The notes under the pieces: generated by a model
Told to the model about the DNA's origin: nothing
The model's database searches: none
The model's input: the letters and a program-made list of their open reading frames with translations, nothing else
Assembly: GCA_002331255.1 (NCBI GenBank)
Contig: DCZD01000044.1
Coordinates: 2,557-13,522, forward strand
Direction of reading: 5' to 3'
Length of the DNA stretch: 10,966 nt
DNA from: Acidimicrobiaceae bacterium UBA2093
GTDB lineage: Bacteria > Actinomycetota > Acidimicrobiia > Acidimicrobiales > Ilumatobacteraceae
Translations under genes and position numbers: made by a program
Shown: positions 1 through 7,171 of the stretch, in pieces
How positions within the stretch are numbered: the stretch's first letter is position 1
Layout: each line of letters opens with the position of its first letter

Positions 1-350
1 TTGTGGATCTTCTCGGCGAACACCTCGCCGAGTGCTCCACCGAACACCGTGAAATCTTGGCTGAAGAGAAATACCTTGCGGCCCTCGACAGTTCCCCAAC
101 CTGTGATGACACCGTCTGTGTAGGGGCGCTCTTCGAGTCCTGCGGCGTGCGCACGGTGGCGAGCAAGCATGTCGAGTTCGTGGAATGAGCCCGGGTCAAG
201 GAGGTAATCAATGCGCTCACGCGCGAGCATCTTGCCCTTCTCATGTTGGCGCTCGACAGATCGGGCACTTCCGGCGTTGAAGGCCTGTTGCTGGCGGTCG
301 CGCAGGTCAGCGATCTTGTCCTGCATGGAGGGGGCGGCTGATTCAGTCAC
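1..350 (-). CDS. pccB: Acyl-CoA (propionyl-CoA type) carboxylase beta subunit, N-terminal part, cut by window edge
   Basis: This is the carboxyltransferase (beta) subunit of a biotin-dependent acyl-CoA carboxylase. It moves the carboxyl group from carboxybiotin to propionyl-CoA or acetyl-CoA. About 116 codons are present, against roughly 510-540 in the full family; the rest lies left of the window. Visible family features, in order, are an N-terminal helix (KIADLRDRQQQAF), the KGKMLARERIDYLLDPGSF block, DMLARHR, DGVITGWGTVEGR and FSQDFTVFGGALGEVFAEKI, all typical of the AccD5/PccB family. I chose GTG at 348-350, which gives VTESAAPSMQDKI; ATG at 324-326 is the alternative. Neither start has a Shine-Dalgarno sequence, but a TAGCGT box ends 7 nt before the GTG. 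The gene follows the CopC/CopD-like gene by 72 bp on the same strand. Substrate (propionyl versus acetyl) cannot be settled from this fragment; methylmalonyl-CoA formation fits the epimerase gene elsewhere in the window. Confidence 0.9.
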   Translation of the reverse strand, partial: MTESAAPSMQDKIADLRDRQQQAFNAGSARSVERQHEKGKMLARERIDYLLDPGSFHELDMLARHRAHAAGLEERPYTDGVITGWGTVEGRKVFLFSQDFTVFGGALGEVFAEKIH

Positions 351-357
351 GTCGCAA

Positions 358-363
358 ACGCTA
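358..363 (-). promoter_or_regulatory. Candidate -10 box for the carboxylase gene (leaderless)
   Basis: On the minus strand this reads TAGCGT, which fits the actinobacterial TAnnnT -10 pattern. Only 7 nt separate it from the GTG start at 350-348, so transcription would begin at or one base before the start codon. No -35 element and no ribosome binding site are evident. The rest of the 351-422 gap shows nothing else I can support. Confidence 0.35.
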
Positions 364-422
364 GTGCGAAGCGGCTTGAACGGCCCACCTGCACGAGCAC
401 CAGAGAGTGCGAAAGAAGGTGA

Positions 423-2237
423 TTAGCCGGCGGTGGTGGTGGTTGTGTCGGCAACTGTCGTTATCGAGCCATCGCTTGCCACCGTCGTGGTGGTGTCTGC
501 CACGATGTTGGCCGTGGGTGCCGCAGAACCGTCGGTTATCTGGAAGTTCGCACGCAACGTCTCCAAGTCTCCGGTCGTCGTCGTTCCGGACACTTCGACT
601 CGCCACTGACCAGCCGTCGGAATGCCAAAGCCTGAGTCAATCGAGACCTTCGCAGCCCCTGGCCGTCGTAGTGGCACGTTGATGACAAGTCCGTTGATGG
701 TCGGATCTGCAGGGATGAAACGCACTTGGAATTGTTGAATGCGTGCCGGCTTGAACAGCTCGACCAACACTTCTTGTGGTCCGATCGTTCCAGGGTTCAG
801 CGACACCGTGACGTCGAACTCGCCTTCGCTAGTAAGTCGTTGTGTAACCGCGTATTCAGTCGGGTCGGTGCGTTGGTCCGGTTGCACGTATGGCGGCCGC
901 ATGGTGAGCAGCCATGACGACATTCCGAGAATGGTGACTGACAATGCAAGTTGAACCGCAGCTGGTCGCTGAAGTCGTGCAACCGCGCGCGAAGGAAGAA
1001 CTCGTGCACGACTCAGTTTGGCGGTGATGAATTGGCGCACGGCGAATTCGACCATGACGAGCAGAACTACGACGAGTGTCTTAACGATTACCAAACGACC
1101 ATGGCTTGAGTTGAAAATGCTCGTGCCATCCAGTCTCCACACTTGGAAGAGGCCAGTACCGATGATGCCGGCCATGAGTGGTGAGCCGATGCGAGCCCAT
1201 GCGCGCAGTGCATCAAGTAGATCGCGTTCGCCGGGCCCGTTCAAGACAACTCGCGAGATGAGCAATGCGCCACCAGTCCACACCATCACGAAAAGCATGT
1301 GTGCAATGCCGACGATCGCGCCGATAAGAGCGAGGCGACCGCCGGTTCTGTCGAAGCCGAAAGATGCAACCATCAAGAACAAGATGACGAGCGATGGGAA
1401 CTGAGTCGCTGGGTCGAGCACGCGTGCTGGTAGCCAAGCGACACCTGCGACAAGGAAAGTGAGGATGAGCCGTACGAGGAGCGCGCGCCCACGTGCGGTG
1501 TCGGCAATCGAAAACCACTCTGCAGGGTTGAGGCCGGACACAAATGACGCTTCGTTGGCTTGAGCCGCTGACAATGACACGAGCAACACCATGATGACGA
1601 CGCTGGCGATTGCCATGATGCGGAAATAACGCTCAGTGAGTGCGTACTCGACGCCCTCTGGCCAGGCGAGAACAATGAGGATGAGACCACCCACGAGTGC
1701 AGAGAGTGAGAGGAACGCAAGCGTGCGGAGCAGTCCGATTGGCCCTCCAAGCCGTGTTGGTTGGACGACAGATTCACCCGAGTCGGTGCCAGGCACCGTT
1801 GTTGCGGTCGTGCCGTCGGCGCCTGTCGTACCTGGGGTCCCACCAGCAGTCGTGGTGGTGGTGACTGTTGCATTCGTAAAACTGAATGTGCCGGTACTGC
1901 CGTCGGGCAGTGACCAACTCACCGTGCATCGACCGGTTGAAGGAATTTGAGTGAGTGGTACCGATACCGACACGCCGTCTGCAGAGAGTGTGGGTTTGCC
2001 AAGTCCGGTGAGTTTGCCGTCGCATGCAAGGGATAGACCCATCCTGTCGACGTTTTCTTGTCCGCCGAGTGCGTTCTGGAAAACCATCTGGATCTGGGTC
2101 GGCGGTACCGACACCGTCTCACCTTCCGCCGGGTTGGTGGACAGGACGATGTTGTTGCCGCCAGCGGCTTGTGCGAACGACCCGAATCCGAGGACGGGAA
2201 GAAGCAGAAGAAAGAGGAGTGCAGGCAGACGGCGCAT
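423..2237 (-). CDS. CopC/CopD-like copper-resistance family membrane protein with C-terminal beta domain
   Basis: The product is a predicted exported and membrane-embedded protein of 604 aa. Residues 1-24 form a signal peptide (MRRLPALLFLLLL core, cleavage near AQA). Residues 28-122 resemble a CopC domain (STNPAEGETVSVPPTQIQMVF). A Thr/Gly-rich linker follows (about 123-160). A CopD-type multi-pass region spans about 165-445, with family-like stretches GRALLVRLIL (about 250), AHMLFVMVWTGGALL (about 312) and HGRLVIVKTLVVV (about 379). Residues 470-568 form a beta-rich domain recalling YtkA/FixH-like C-termini, and the last 25 residues are a Thr-rich tail. I start at ATG 2237-2235, because the signal peptide begins there; an upstream in-frame ATG at 2285 only adds 16 non-signal-like residues. 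Family members are linked to copper uptake or tolerance. This CopC domain contains no histidine, so copper binding is uncertain; Cys71 and Cys104 could form a disulphide. It diverges from dnaX. Confidence 0.8.
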   Translation of the reverse strand: MRRLPALLFLLLLPVLGFGSFAQAAGGNNIVLSTNPAEGETVSVPPTQIQMVFQNALGGQENVDRMGLSLACDGKLTGLGKPTLSADGVSVSVPLTQIPSTGRCTVSWSLPDGSTGTFSFTNATVTTTTTAGGTPGTTGADGTTATTVPGTDSGESVVQPTRLGGPIGLLRTLAFLSLSALVGGLILIVLAWPEGVEYALTERYFRIMAIASVVIMVLLVSLSAAQANEASFVSGLNPAEWFSIADTARGRALLVRLILTFLVAGVAWLPARVLDPATQFPSLVILFLMVASFGFDRTGGRLALIGAIVGIAHMLFVMVWTGGALLISRVVLNGPGERDLLDALRAWARIGSPLMAGIIGTGLFQVWRLDGTSIFNSSHGRLVIVKTLVVVLLVMVEFAVRQFITAKLSRARVLPSRAVARLQRPAAVQLALSVTILGMSSWLLTMRPPYVQPDQRTDPTEYAVTQRLTSEGEFDVTVSLNPGTIGPQEVLVELFKPARIQQFQVRFIPADPTINGLVINVPLRRPGAAKVSIDSGFGIPTAGQWRVEVSGTTTTGDLETLRANFQITDGSAAPTANIVADTTTTVASDGSITTVADTTTTTAG

Positions 2238-2250
2238 GTTTCTTCTGCAA

Positions 2251-2256
2251 ACGGTA
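2251..2256 (-). promoter_or_regulatory. Candidate -10 box for the CopC/CopD-like gene
   Basis: The minus strand reads TACCGT, a TAnnnT match lying 13 nt before the ATG at 2237. This would give a very short leader of about 7 nt. A weak purine-rich stretch (AGAAGAAAC) just before the ATG could serve as a poor ribosome binding site. No clear -35 element is visible. It lies in the 82-bp gap shared with the divergent dnaX promoter. Confidence 0.25.
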
Positions 2257-2304
2257 CTCAAACCGCAGTACCTCAGCGCGTCCACTCGCGTCCGCGCACC
2301 CTAT

Positions 2305-2313
2305 TGCTATGGT
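2305..2313 (+). promoter_or_regulatory. Extended -10 promoter of dnaX, predicted leaderless
   Basis: The sequence TGC-TATGGT combines an extended -10 TGn motif with a TAnnnT hexamer at 2308-2313. If the hexamer occupies -12 to -7, the transcript start falls exactly on the G of the dnaX GTG codon at 2320. There is no Shine-Dalgarno sequence before that codon. Extended -10 promoters often work without a good -35 element, and none is obvious here. Confidence 0.45.
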
Positions 2314-2319
2314 CACTTC

Positions 2320-4062
2320 GTGGCCACGCAATCGCTCTACCGCAGGTACCGACCGCGGCGATTCTCCGAATTGCGGGGGCAAGAGCACGTCGTCAAGGCA
2401 TTGCGCAATGCGGTCATCAACCAGCGAGAGGGCCAGGCGTATCTGTTCTCAGGTCCACGTGGAACCGGCAAAACATCGACGGCCAGAATTCTCGCGAAAG
2501 TGCTCAATTGCCAGAAGCCAGTCGATGGCGAGCCATGCTGCGAGTGCGATTCATGTGTCTCGGTCGACACAGGCACCAGCTACGACGTCCTCGAGCTCGA
2601 CGCAGCGAGCAACAACGGTGTCGCAGAAATACGCGACGTCATCGAGTCGGCAGCGCTGTCCAGTCCAGGGCGGCATCGAGTCTTTATCCTCGACGAAGTC
2701 CACATGCTGTCGCGTGGCGCTGAAGCCGCCCTACTGAAGACACTTGAAGAACCACCCGAGCACGTGGTTTTCGTTCTTGCAACCACTGATCCTCAGAAGG
2801 TCAGCGAGACCATTCGCAGTCGTGTCCAGCACCTGCAGTTCCATTTGTTGTCAGTTGCAGATCTTGACGAGTACGTGCGCTGGGTCATCAGTGATGCAGG
2901 TCTTGAAGTATCCGACGAAGTCATTGAACGTGTACTTACCCAAGGTGCCGGTAGTGCGCGCGACACGTTGTCTGCTCTCGAGTTGGCGGTCGCAGGAGGC
3001 GGCACACTCGATGAGCCAGTGTCAATTGATGAAGTGCTCGAGGCGCTCATTGCACGCGACCAAGCACGTGGTATCGCAGCCATCGCGTATGCAGTGCAGC
3101 AGGGACGTGACCCGCGCACACTTGCCGACGACATCGTGCGCACACTCCGTGATTGTTTCTTGTCACTCATGGCTCCCGAGTTGGTGCAACTGCCGCAACA
3201 GCGAGCCGAGATCATCGCCGAACATGGCAAGAACCTTGGTGCTGCACGTGTCGTGCGCGCGATGGAAGTCATTGGTCAAACGTTGGTCGAAATGCGACAT
3301 GCCCCCGACGCACGACTATTACTCGAAGTGTCGATTGTTCGTCTTTCGTCGCCATCATTCGACGACTCGAATGATTCAATTCTCGTGCGGCTTCAACAGC
3401 TCGAGACCGAGGTGCGTGAGCTTCGCAATCGACCCACGGTCACTCTTCCACCGGCGCCAGTAGACCCGAACACTGGTCGCGCAAAAGTCGGTGGCCGAGT
3501 AGCGGCGGGATCCGCCACAACATCGTCGCCGCGTCCAGCGCCACAAACAGCTTCGGCTGACGAGTCAAGTGCACCAACGACATCGAATGATTCGACACAG
3601 ACAGTTGCACCGACAACGCCCGCTGGCTCGCCCACAGCGGCAAAGAGCCCGGCTGAAGTGTGGCCACAGGTAGTTGCCGGTTTGAAGCCGTTTGCAAAGG
3701 CGTTGTTCAATGCGGCATCCATCGCCTCGGTGAGCGACAACGTCATCACGCTCACCCTGCCAAACGAGTCACACATGAAGCGGTGCTCCGAACACGTTCC
3801 CGCACTTCAGCAAGCTCTAGCGACTGCGTGTGGTCGCACATACCAATTGGAACTCACTGCCGATGCCACGGCGTCGAAAGGTATTGAGCGACCCACTGAT
3901 CGACCAAAGAAGAAGAAGGTTGTCGAGGAAGTCGCCGAAGATCCACACAAGCCAATCGATCCGGCAGAACTCATAGAGGGACCAGCAGGTGTCGATCCGT
4001 CAATCGAGCGCTTGCGCGACGCATTTCCTGGTGCCCGCGTGGTGACCAACGACAAGAACTGA
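2320..4062 (+). CDS. dnaX: DNA polymerase III subunit gamma/tau
   Basis: This 580-aa protein is the ATPase subunit of the clamp loader and acts at the replication fork with delta and delta'. The start is GTG 2320, giving VATQSLYRRYRPRRFSEL, the classic DnaX N-terminus; the reading frame is open upstream only because it runs antisense to the CopC/CopD-like gene. AAA+ features are Walker A GPRGTGKT (45-52), zinc ligands C64, C73, C76 and C79, Walker B DEVH (125-128), LEEPP (142-146), the RSR arginine motif (167-169) and sensor-2-like GSARD (211-215). A Pro/Ala/Thr/Ser-rich linker covers about 370-445. A C-terminal domain starting at AEVWPQVVAGL follows, like the tau domain of Actinobacteria. 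The tail ends in a basic KKKK patch and FPGARVV. I see no A-rich slippery heptamer of the type that makes E. coli gamma, so a single full-length product is likely. recR follows 5 bp later, presumably in one operon. Confidence 0.96.
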   Translation: MATQSLYRRYRPRRFSELRGQEHVVKALRNAVINQREGQAYLFSGPRGTGKTSTARILAKVLNCQKPVDGEPCCECDSCVSVDTGTSYDVLELDAASNNGVAEIRDVIESAALSSPGRHRVFILDEVHMLSRGAEAALLKTLEEPPEHVVFVLATTDPQKVSETIRSRVQHLQFHLLSVADLDEYVRWVISDAGLEVSDEVIERVLTQGAGSARDTLSALELAVAGGGTLDEPVSIDEVLEALIARDQARGIAAIAYAVQQGRDPRTLADDIVRTLRDCFLSLMAPELVQLPQQRAEIIAEHGKNLGAARVVRAMEVIGQTLVEMRHAPDARLLLEVSIVRLSSPSFDDSNDSILVRLQQLETEVRELRNRPTVTLPPAPVDPNTGRAKVGGRVAAGSATTSSPRPAPQTASADESSAPTTSNDSTQTVAPTTPAGSPTAAKSPAEVWPQVVAGLKPFAKALFNAASIASVSDNVITLTLPNESHMKRCSEHVPALQQALATACGRTYQLELTADATASKGIERPTDRPKKKKVVEEVAEDPHKPIDPAELIEGPAGVDPSIERLRDAFPGARVVTNDKN

Positions 4063-4067
4063 ACAAC

Positions 4068-4676
4068 GTGTCGTCGCCTTACACACCACCAGTCCAGACT
4101 CTCATTGACGAACTAGGAAAACTGCCGGGGGTAGGCCCACGCTCTGCGCAGCGAATGGCGCTGCACATTGTGAAATCGACAACAGATGACGCATCACGGT
4201 TGGCGCGTGCAATCAGTGATGCAAAGGACAAAGTTCGCTACTGCGACAAGTGCTTCAACTTGTCAGAAAGCACATTGTGCGGAATTTGTGCCGACGAACG
4301 ACGTGATTCCTCGATCATCTGTGTCGTAGAGGATTCGCGAGACATAGTCGCAATCGAGCGAACCGGCGAGTTTCGTGGTCGGTATCACGTTCTTCTTGGG
4401 TCTCTCGACCCGTTGCAGGGCATCGGTCCAGACCAATTGAAGATTCGTGAGCTCATCCCACGACTCGATGCTGAAGAGGTGAAGGAAGTCATCGTTTGCA
4501 CGAATCCGAACACCGAGGGTGAAGTGACTGCCATGTATATCGGCCGCTTGTTGAAGCCTCTTGGCATTCGTGTCACGCGTATCGCGAGTGGTCTACCAGT
4601 CGGCGGAGATCTCGAATACGCCGATGAAGTCACGCTTGGCCGCGCCATCGATGGTCGTCGCGACATTGACGTCTGA
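4068..4676 (+). CDS. recR: Recombination mediator protein RecR
   Basis: The product (202 aa, the usual length) works with RecF/RecO to load RecA at single-strand gaps. The GTG start at 4068 gives VSSPYTPPVQTLIDELGKLPGVG. Domains in order are an N-terminal helix-hairpin-helix (about 10-30, LPGVGPRSAQRMALHI), a four-cysteine zinc motif (C59, C62, C71, C74), a Toprim domain (about 82-175) with the catalytic-type Glu in VVEDSRD and the NPNTEGEVTAMYI segment, and the C-terminal GLPVGGDLEYADEVTL motif. It lies 5 bp after dnaX, so translation is probably coupled. The ybaB/ebfC gene that commonly sits between dnaX and recR is missing. Its stop is only 18 bp from the stop of the convergent CLC gene, and no terminator hairpin is evident between them. 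Confidence 0.96.
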   Translation: MSSPYTPPVQTLIDELGKLPGVGPRSAQRMALHIVKSTTDDASRLARAISDAKDKVRYCDKCFNLSESTLCGICADERRDSSIICVVEDSRDIVAIERTGEFRGRYHVLLGSLDPLQGIGPDQLKIRELIPRLDAEEVKEVIVCTNPNTEGEVTAMYIGRLLKPLGIRVTRIASGLPVGGDLEYADEVTLGRAIDGRRDIDV

Positions 4677-4694
4677 CGCGTCGGTTCGCCCTGC

Positions 4695-5885
4695 TCAGTC
4701 GATGAACTCAGGCCGTTTGCCGTAGATGCCGCCACGCCCGCTTGCGAGCGCAGCGATGGCGCACACAAGAAGCAACGCAATCGGTTCTGTGTTGCCGAAT
4801 AACTCGAGTCCCATGACTGCGCATGCCAAGGGGACGTTTGCCGCAGCACCCAACACCGCAGATGCTCCGAGCGATGACATGAGGGCAACATCTGCATTGA
4901 ACACGCCTGCGAAACCGCCACCAAATAACGAACCGATGACAAAGAGCGGAATGACTTCGCCACCGACCATGCCAGAGCCGATGGTGATGGCGGTGAGCAA
5001 CAACTTTGGCAACCAGAAAGACACTTCGTCACCGTTCATCGCATCGATTGCAAGCGGTATCGACAAGCCGCTGTAATCACGCCATGCGAACATGCCGATA
5101 AGCACCATGACGATTACACCTCCAAGTGCTGGTCGAAGTGGATGCCACGTGATGACCTTCGTCATCACCGCGCGCACACCATGAGTAGCTGACACGAAGA
5201 GGCGAGCGACGATGCCACAGAGAATGGCCATGAGCGCGAGTTTCAGCGCGAGACTCCAGCTCCAGTCGACATTGATGAGTCGTGGATATGCAGAATGTTC
5301 AACCCCAACAGCACGCACCGTTGAATGGCCGACGAAGCTAGCGATGATCGCGACAGTGGTCATCGAGAGTGTTGGTCGATGTGGTCGCCGCACCTCGAGG
5401 GCAAAGAGAACTCCGGCAAATGGAACACCGAACACGGCCCCGAAGCCGCCTGCGACGGCCGCTGTCAACAATTCAGTGCGGCGTCGATCATTCAGCGAGA
5501 ATTTTCGAGCGAGGGGATCTGCGATTCCAGCTGAGATCTGCACCGCAGCACCCTCACGACCTGCTGATCCGCCGACGATGTGGGTGATGACGCTGCCGAT
5601 GAACACCAACCATGACAACCGAAACGGAACAGGTCGCGAGGTGACACGTAGCTGCTCGACTACCAGAGCACTTCCGCGTTCAAGTCCTGGACCGAGATAG
5701 TGATAACCGAGGCCGACGAGAAGTCCACCTAGGGGCAAGAACCATAAAAAGGTGGTGTTCGATTCGCGAGTATTAGTTGCCCAATCGAGTGCTTCGATGA
5801 ACGCTGCTGAGGCCAGGCCCGCGAGCACACCGACAAGAACTGCGAGCAGTGCAGTGCGAATGTATGACGATGTCGATGTGGGCAT
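4695..5885 (-). CDS. CLC-family anion channel/antiporter, fluoride-exporter (CLC-F/EriC-F) like
   Basis: The product is a 396-aa integral membrane protein of the CLC family without CBS domains. The N-terminal segment LDWATNTRESNTTFLWFLPL and the block HIVGGSAGREGAAVQISAG (about 102-120) resemble the bacterial CLC-F fluoride/proton antiporters as I remember them, as does GGEVIPLFVIG (308-318). Glu111 in GREG is the expected gating glutamate. Two selectivity regions deviate: the helix-D motif, GNN-type in CLC-F and GSGIP-type in chloride CLCs, reads RGSALVV (70-76), and the Thr of GGEVTP-type motifs is Ile312. The anion carried is therefore uncertain. I start at ATG 5885-5883 (MPTSTSSYIRTALLAVLV), 19 bp after the thiolase stop; the frame extends to 5981 but only over the thiolase gene. 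It is probably transcribed with the thiolase gene. No fluoride riboswitch is recognisable in the short gap. Confidence 0.88.
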   Translation of the reverse strand: MPTSTSSYIRTALLAVLVGVLAGLASAAFIEALDWATNTRESNTTFLWFLPLGGLLVGLGYHYLGPGLERGSALVVEQLRVTSRPVPFRLSWLVFIGSVITHIVGGSAGREGAAVQISAGIADPLARKFSLNDRRRTELLTAAVAGGFGAVFGVPFAGVLFALEVRRPHRPTLSMTTVAIIASFVGHSTVRAVGVEHSAYPRLINVDWSWSLALKLALMAILCGIVARLFVSATHGVRAVMTKVITWHPLRPALGGVIVMVLIGMFAWRDYSGLSIPLAIDAMNGDEVSFWLPKLLLTAITIGSGMVGGEVIPLFVIGSLFGGGFAGVFNADVALMSSLGASAVLGAAANVPLACAVMGLELFGNTEPIALLLVCAIAALASGRGGIYGKRPEFID

Positions 5886-5904
5886 CAGACGTCGTCGAGA
5901 TATC

Positions 5905-7086
5905 TCAGAGACTGCGGAGGATGATGGCGTCTCCCTGACCGCCACCACCGCACAATGCGGCAGCACCGACACCGCCACCACGACGCTTCAGTTCATGAAG
6001 GATGGTTAGCACGAGACGGTTTCCGCTCATACCGATTGGGTGACCGAGTGCGATTGCGCCACCGTTCACATTCACGATGTCATCCTTGATTCCGAGCTCG
6101 CGCATTGATGCGATTCCAACAGCAGCAAAGGCCTCGTTCAACTCAAACAAGTCGACATCTGTGAGCTTCATGCCAGCACGGTCTAGCGCCTTCATGATTG
6201 CGCGACTTGGTTGGTGCAACAGCGATGCGTTGTCAGGACCGGCAACCATGCCGTACGAGATGACCTCACCGAGCGGCTTTACACCGCGCGCTTCGGCGGC
6301 TTTCTTGGACATGACGATGACGGCAGAGCCGCCGTCGCTGATCTGGCTTGCATTCGCTGCAGTGATGGTTCCCTCTTTGTCAAATGCTGGCTTCAAACCA
6401 CCGAGTGAATCCATTGTCGTGTCGGCGCGCACACCTTCATCGTCTTTGACCATCAATGGGTCGCCCTTGCGCTGCTTCACCGCAACGGCGATGATCTCAT
6501 CCGCCAAGCGTCCGGCAGCAATTGCTGCCGCTGCGCGCTGGTTACTCTTCATCGCGAGATCGTCCTGCTCGTCACGGCTGATTCCGCCACTGGTGTAACG
6601 CTCGGTGCCTAGTCCCATGAGACACGCATCAAATGCACACCAAAGTCCGTCTTTGATGATTGCATCAGCAAGTTCAGTGTTTCCATAGCGGAAACCGCCA
6701 CGTGCACCAGATGCGATGTAGGGAGCATTAGTCATGCTCTCCATGCCACCGGCGACCACAATGTCGGCTTCGCCGGACTGAATCATTTGGTCGGCGAGAT
6801 ACACAGAGTTGATTCCCGACAAACACACCTTGTTCACGTTCACGGACGGCACATTCATGGGGATGCCAGCATTCGCAGCGGCTTGACGAGCAGGTACCTG
6901 ACCTTGGCCAGCCATGAGGACTTGGCCCATGATGACGTGGTCAACCTCGTGAGGGGCGACGCCGGCTCGCTGGAGTGCTTCTTTGATGGCAAAGCCACCC
7001 AAATCGGCGGCACTAAACGACGACAGCGCGCCGCTCATCTTGCCGATTGGTGTGCGTGCTCCAGCGACGATGTACGACCCGGCCAT
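5905..7086 (-). CDS. Acetyl-CoA C-acetyltransferase (thiolase)
   Basis: This 393-aa enzyme (atoB/phaA/fadA family) condenses two acetyl-CoA to acetoacetyl-CoA or runs the reverse thiolysis in the cytoplasm. The catalytic set is complete: nucleophile Cys88 in VNKVCLSG, Asn317 in LNEAF, His349 in GHPIGMSG and Cys379 in ALCGGGGQG. The GGMESMTNAPY and ANASQISDGGSAV motifs are also present. The length is standard. The start ATG 7086-7084 (MAGSYIVAGARTPIG) is fixed by a strong ribosome binding site, GGGAGGA, 5 nt upstream; the longer open frame upstream overlaps the divergent ccr gene and is not used. The gene is divergent from crotonyl-CoA carboxylase/reductase and lies upstream of the CLC gene. 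The neighbours suggest the biosynthetic direction feeding acetoacetyl-CoA into the ethylmalonyl-CoA route. A beta-oxidation role cannot be excluded. Confidence 0.93.
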   Translation of the reverse strand: MAGSYIVAGARTPIGKMSGALSSFSAADLGGFAIKEALQRAGVAPHEVDHVIMGQVLMAGQGQVPARQAAANAGIPMNVPSVNVNKVCLSGINSVYLADQMIQSGEADIVVAGGMESMTNAPYIASGARGGFRYGNTELADAIIKDGLWCAFDACLMGLGTERYTSGGISRDEQDDLAMKSNQRAAAAIAAGRLADEIIAVAVKQRKGDPLMVKDDEGVRADTTMDSLGGLKPAFDKEGTITAANASQISDGGSAVIVMSKKAAEARGVKPLGEVISYGMVAGPDNASLLHQPSRAIMKALDRAGMKLTDVDLFELNEAFAAVGIASMRELGIKDDIVNVNGGAIALGHPIGMSGNRLVLTILHELKRRGGGVGAAALCGGGGQGDAIILRSL

Positions 7087-7171
7087 GAGTGTCCTCCCGA
7101 TAAGCCCGTTATGTGGGGTGAAGGAATCAGCGTAGGGGACAGGCCGAGCCCGCTCGCTATCGTCAGCCAGC
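7087..7171. promoter_or_regulatory. Divergent promoter region between thiolase and ccr
   Basis: These 85 bp must hold the promoters of both genes. On the plus strand, TATCGT at 7158-7163 lies 8 nt before the ccr ATG; with no ribosome binding site there, this suggests a leaderless or near-leaderless ccr mRNA. On the minus strand, TACGCT at 7134-7129 is a candidate -10 for thiolase and would leave a leader of about 36 nt carrying the strong ribosome binding site. No convincing -35 boxes or operator palindrome are seen. The shared region makes co-regulation plausible. Confidence 0.4.
7092..7098 (-). promoter_or_regulatory. Strong ribosome binding site of the thiolase gene
   Basis: The minus strand reads GGGAGGA, ending 5 nt before the ATG at 7086. 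It is the best Shine-Dalgarno match in the window and decides the start codon. Confidence 0.8.

Noticed and set aside
423..520. GTGGTGGT-type tandem repeat
   Set aside because: It is explained by the Thr-rich coding tail of the CopC/CopD-like protein and is imperfect, so it is not listed as a separate repeat.
1951..2319. Upstream extension of the dnaX reading frame by 123 codons
   Set aside because: It runs antisense to the signal peptide and CopC-like region, has no DnaX-like content, and the family N-terminus begins at the GTG at 2320.
2793..3272. 159-codon minus-strand frame inside dnaX
   Set aside because: It is antisense to the conserved AAA+ lid of dnaX, has no motif, and its length is normal for an antisense shadow at this G+C.
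3900..3925. Programmed frameshift site for a gamma product in dnaX
   Set aside because: The A-rich run is AAAGAAGAAGAAGG, interrupted by G every third base, so it does not form a slippery A-AAA-AAG heptamer.
4677..4694. Terminator between recR and the CLC gene
   Set aside because: Only 18 bp separate the stops. A short GACGCGTC palindrome is nearby, but there is no stem-loop with a T-tract.
4385..5032. 215-codon minus-strand frame across recR and the CLC gene end
   Set aside because: It is a shadow of two well-supported genes, with Ser/Arg-rich composition and no recognisable motif.
5886..5904. Fluoride riboswitch before the CLC gene
   Set aside because: The 19-bp gap after thiolase is too short, and no crcB-type motif was recognised there or in the thiolase leader.
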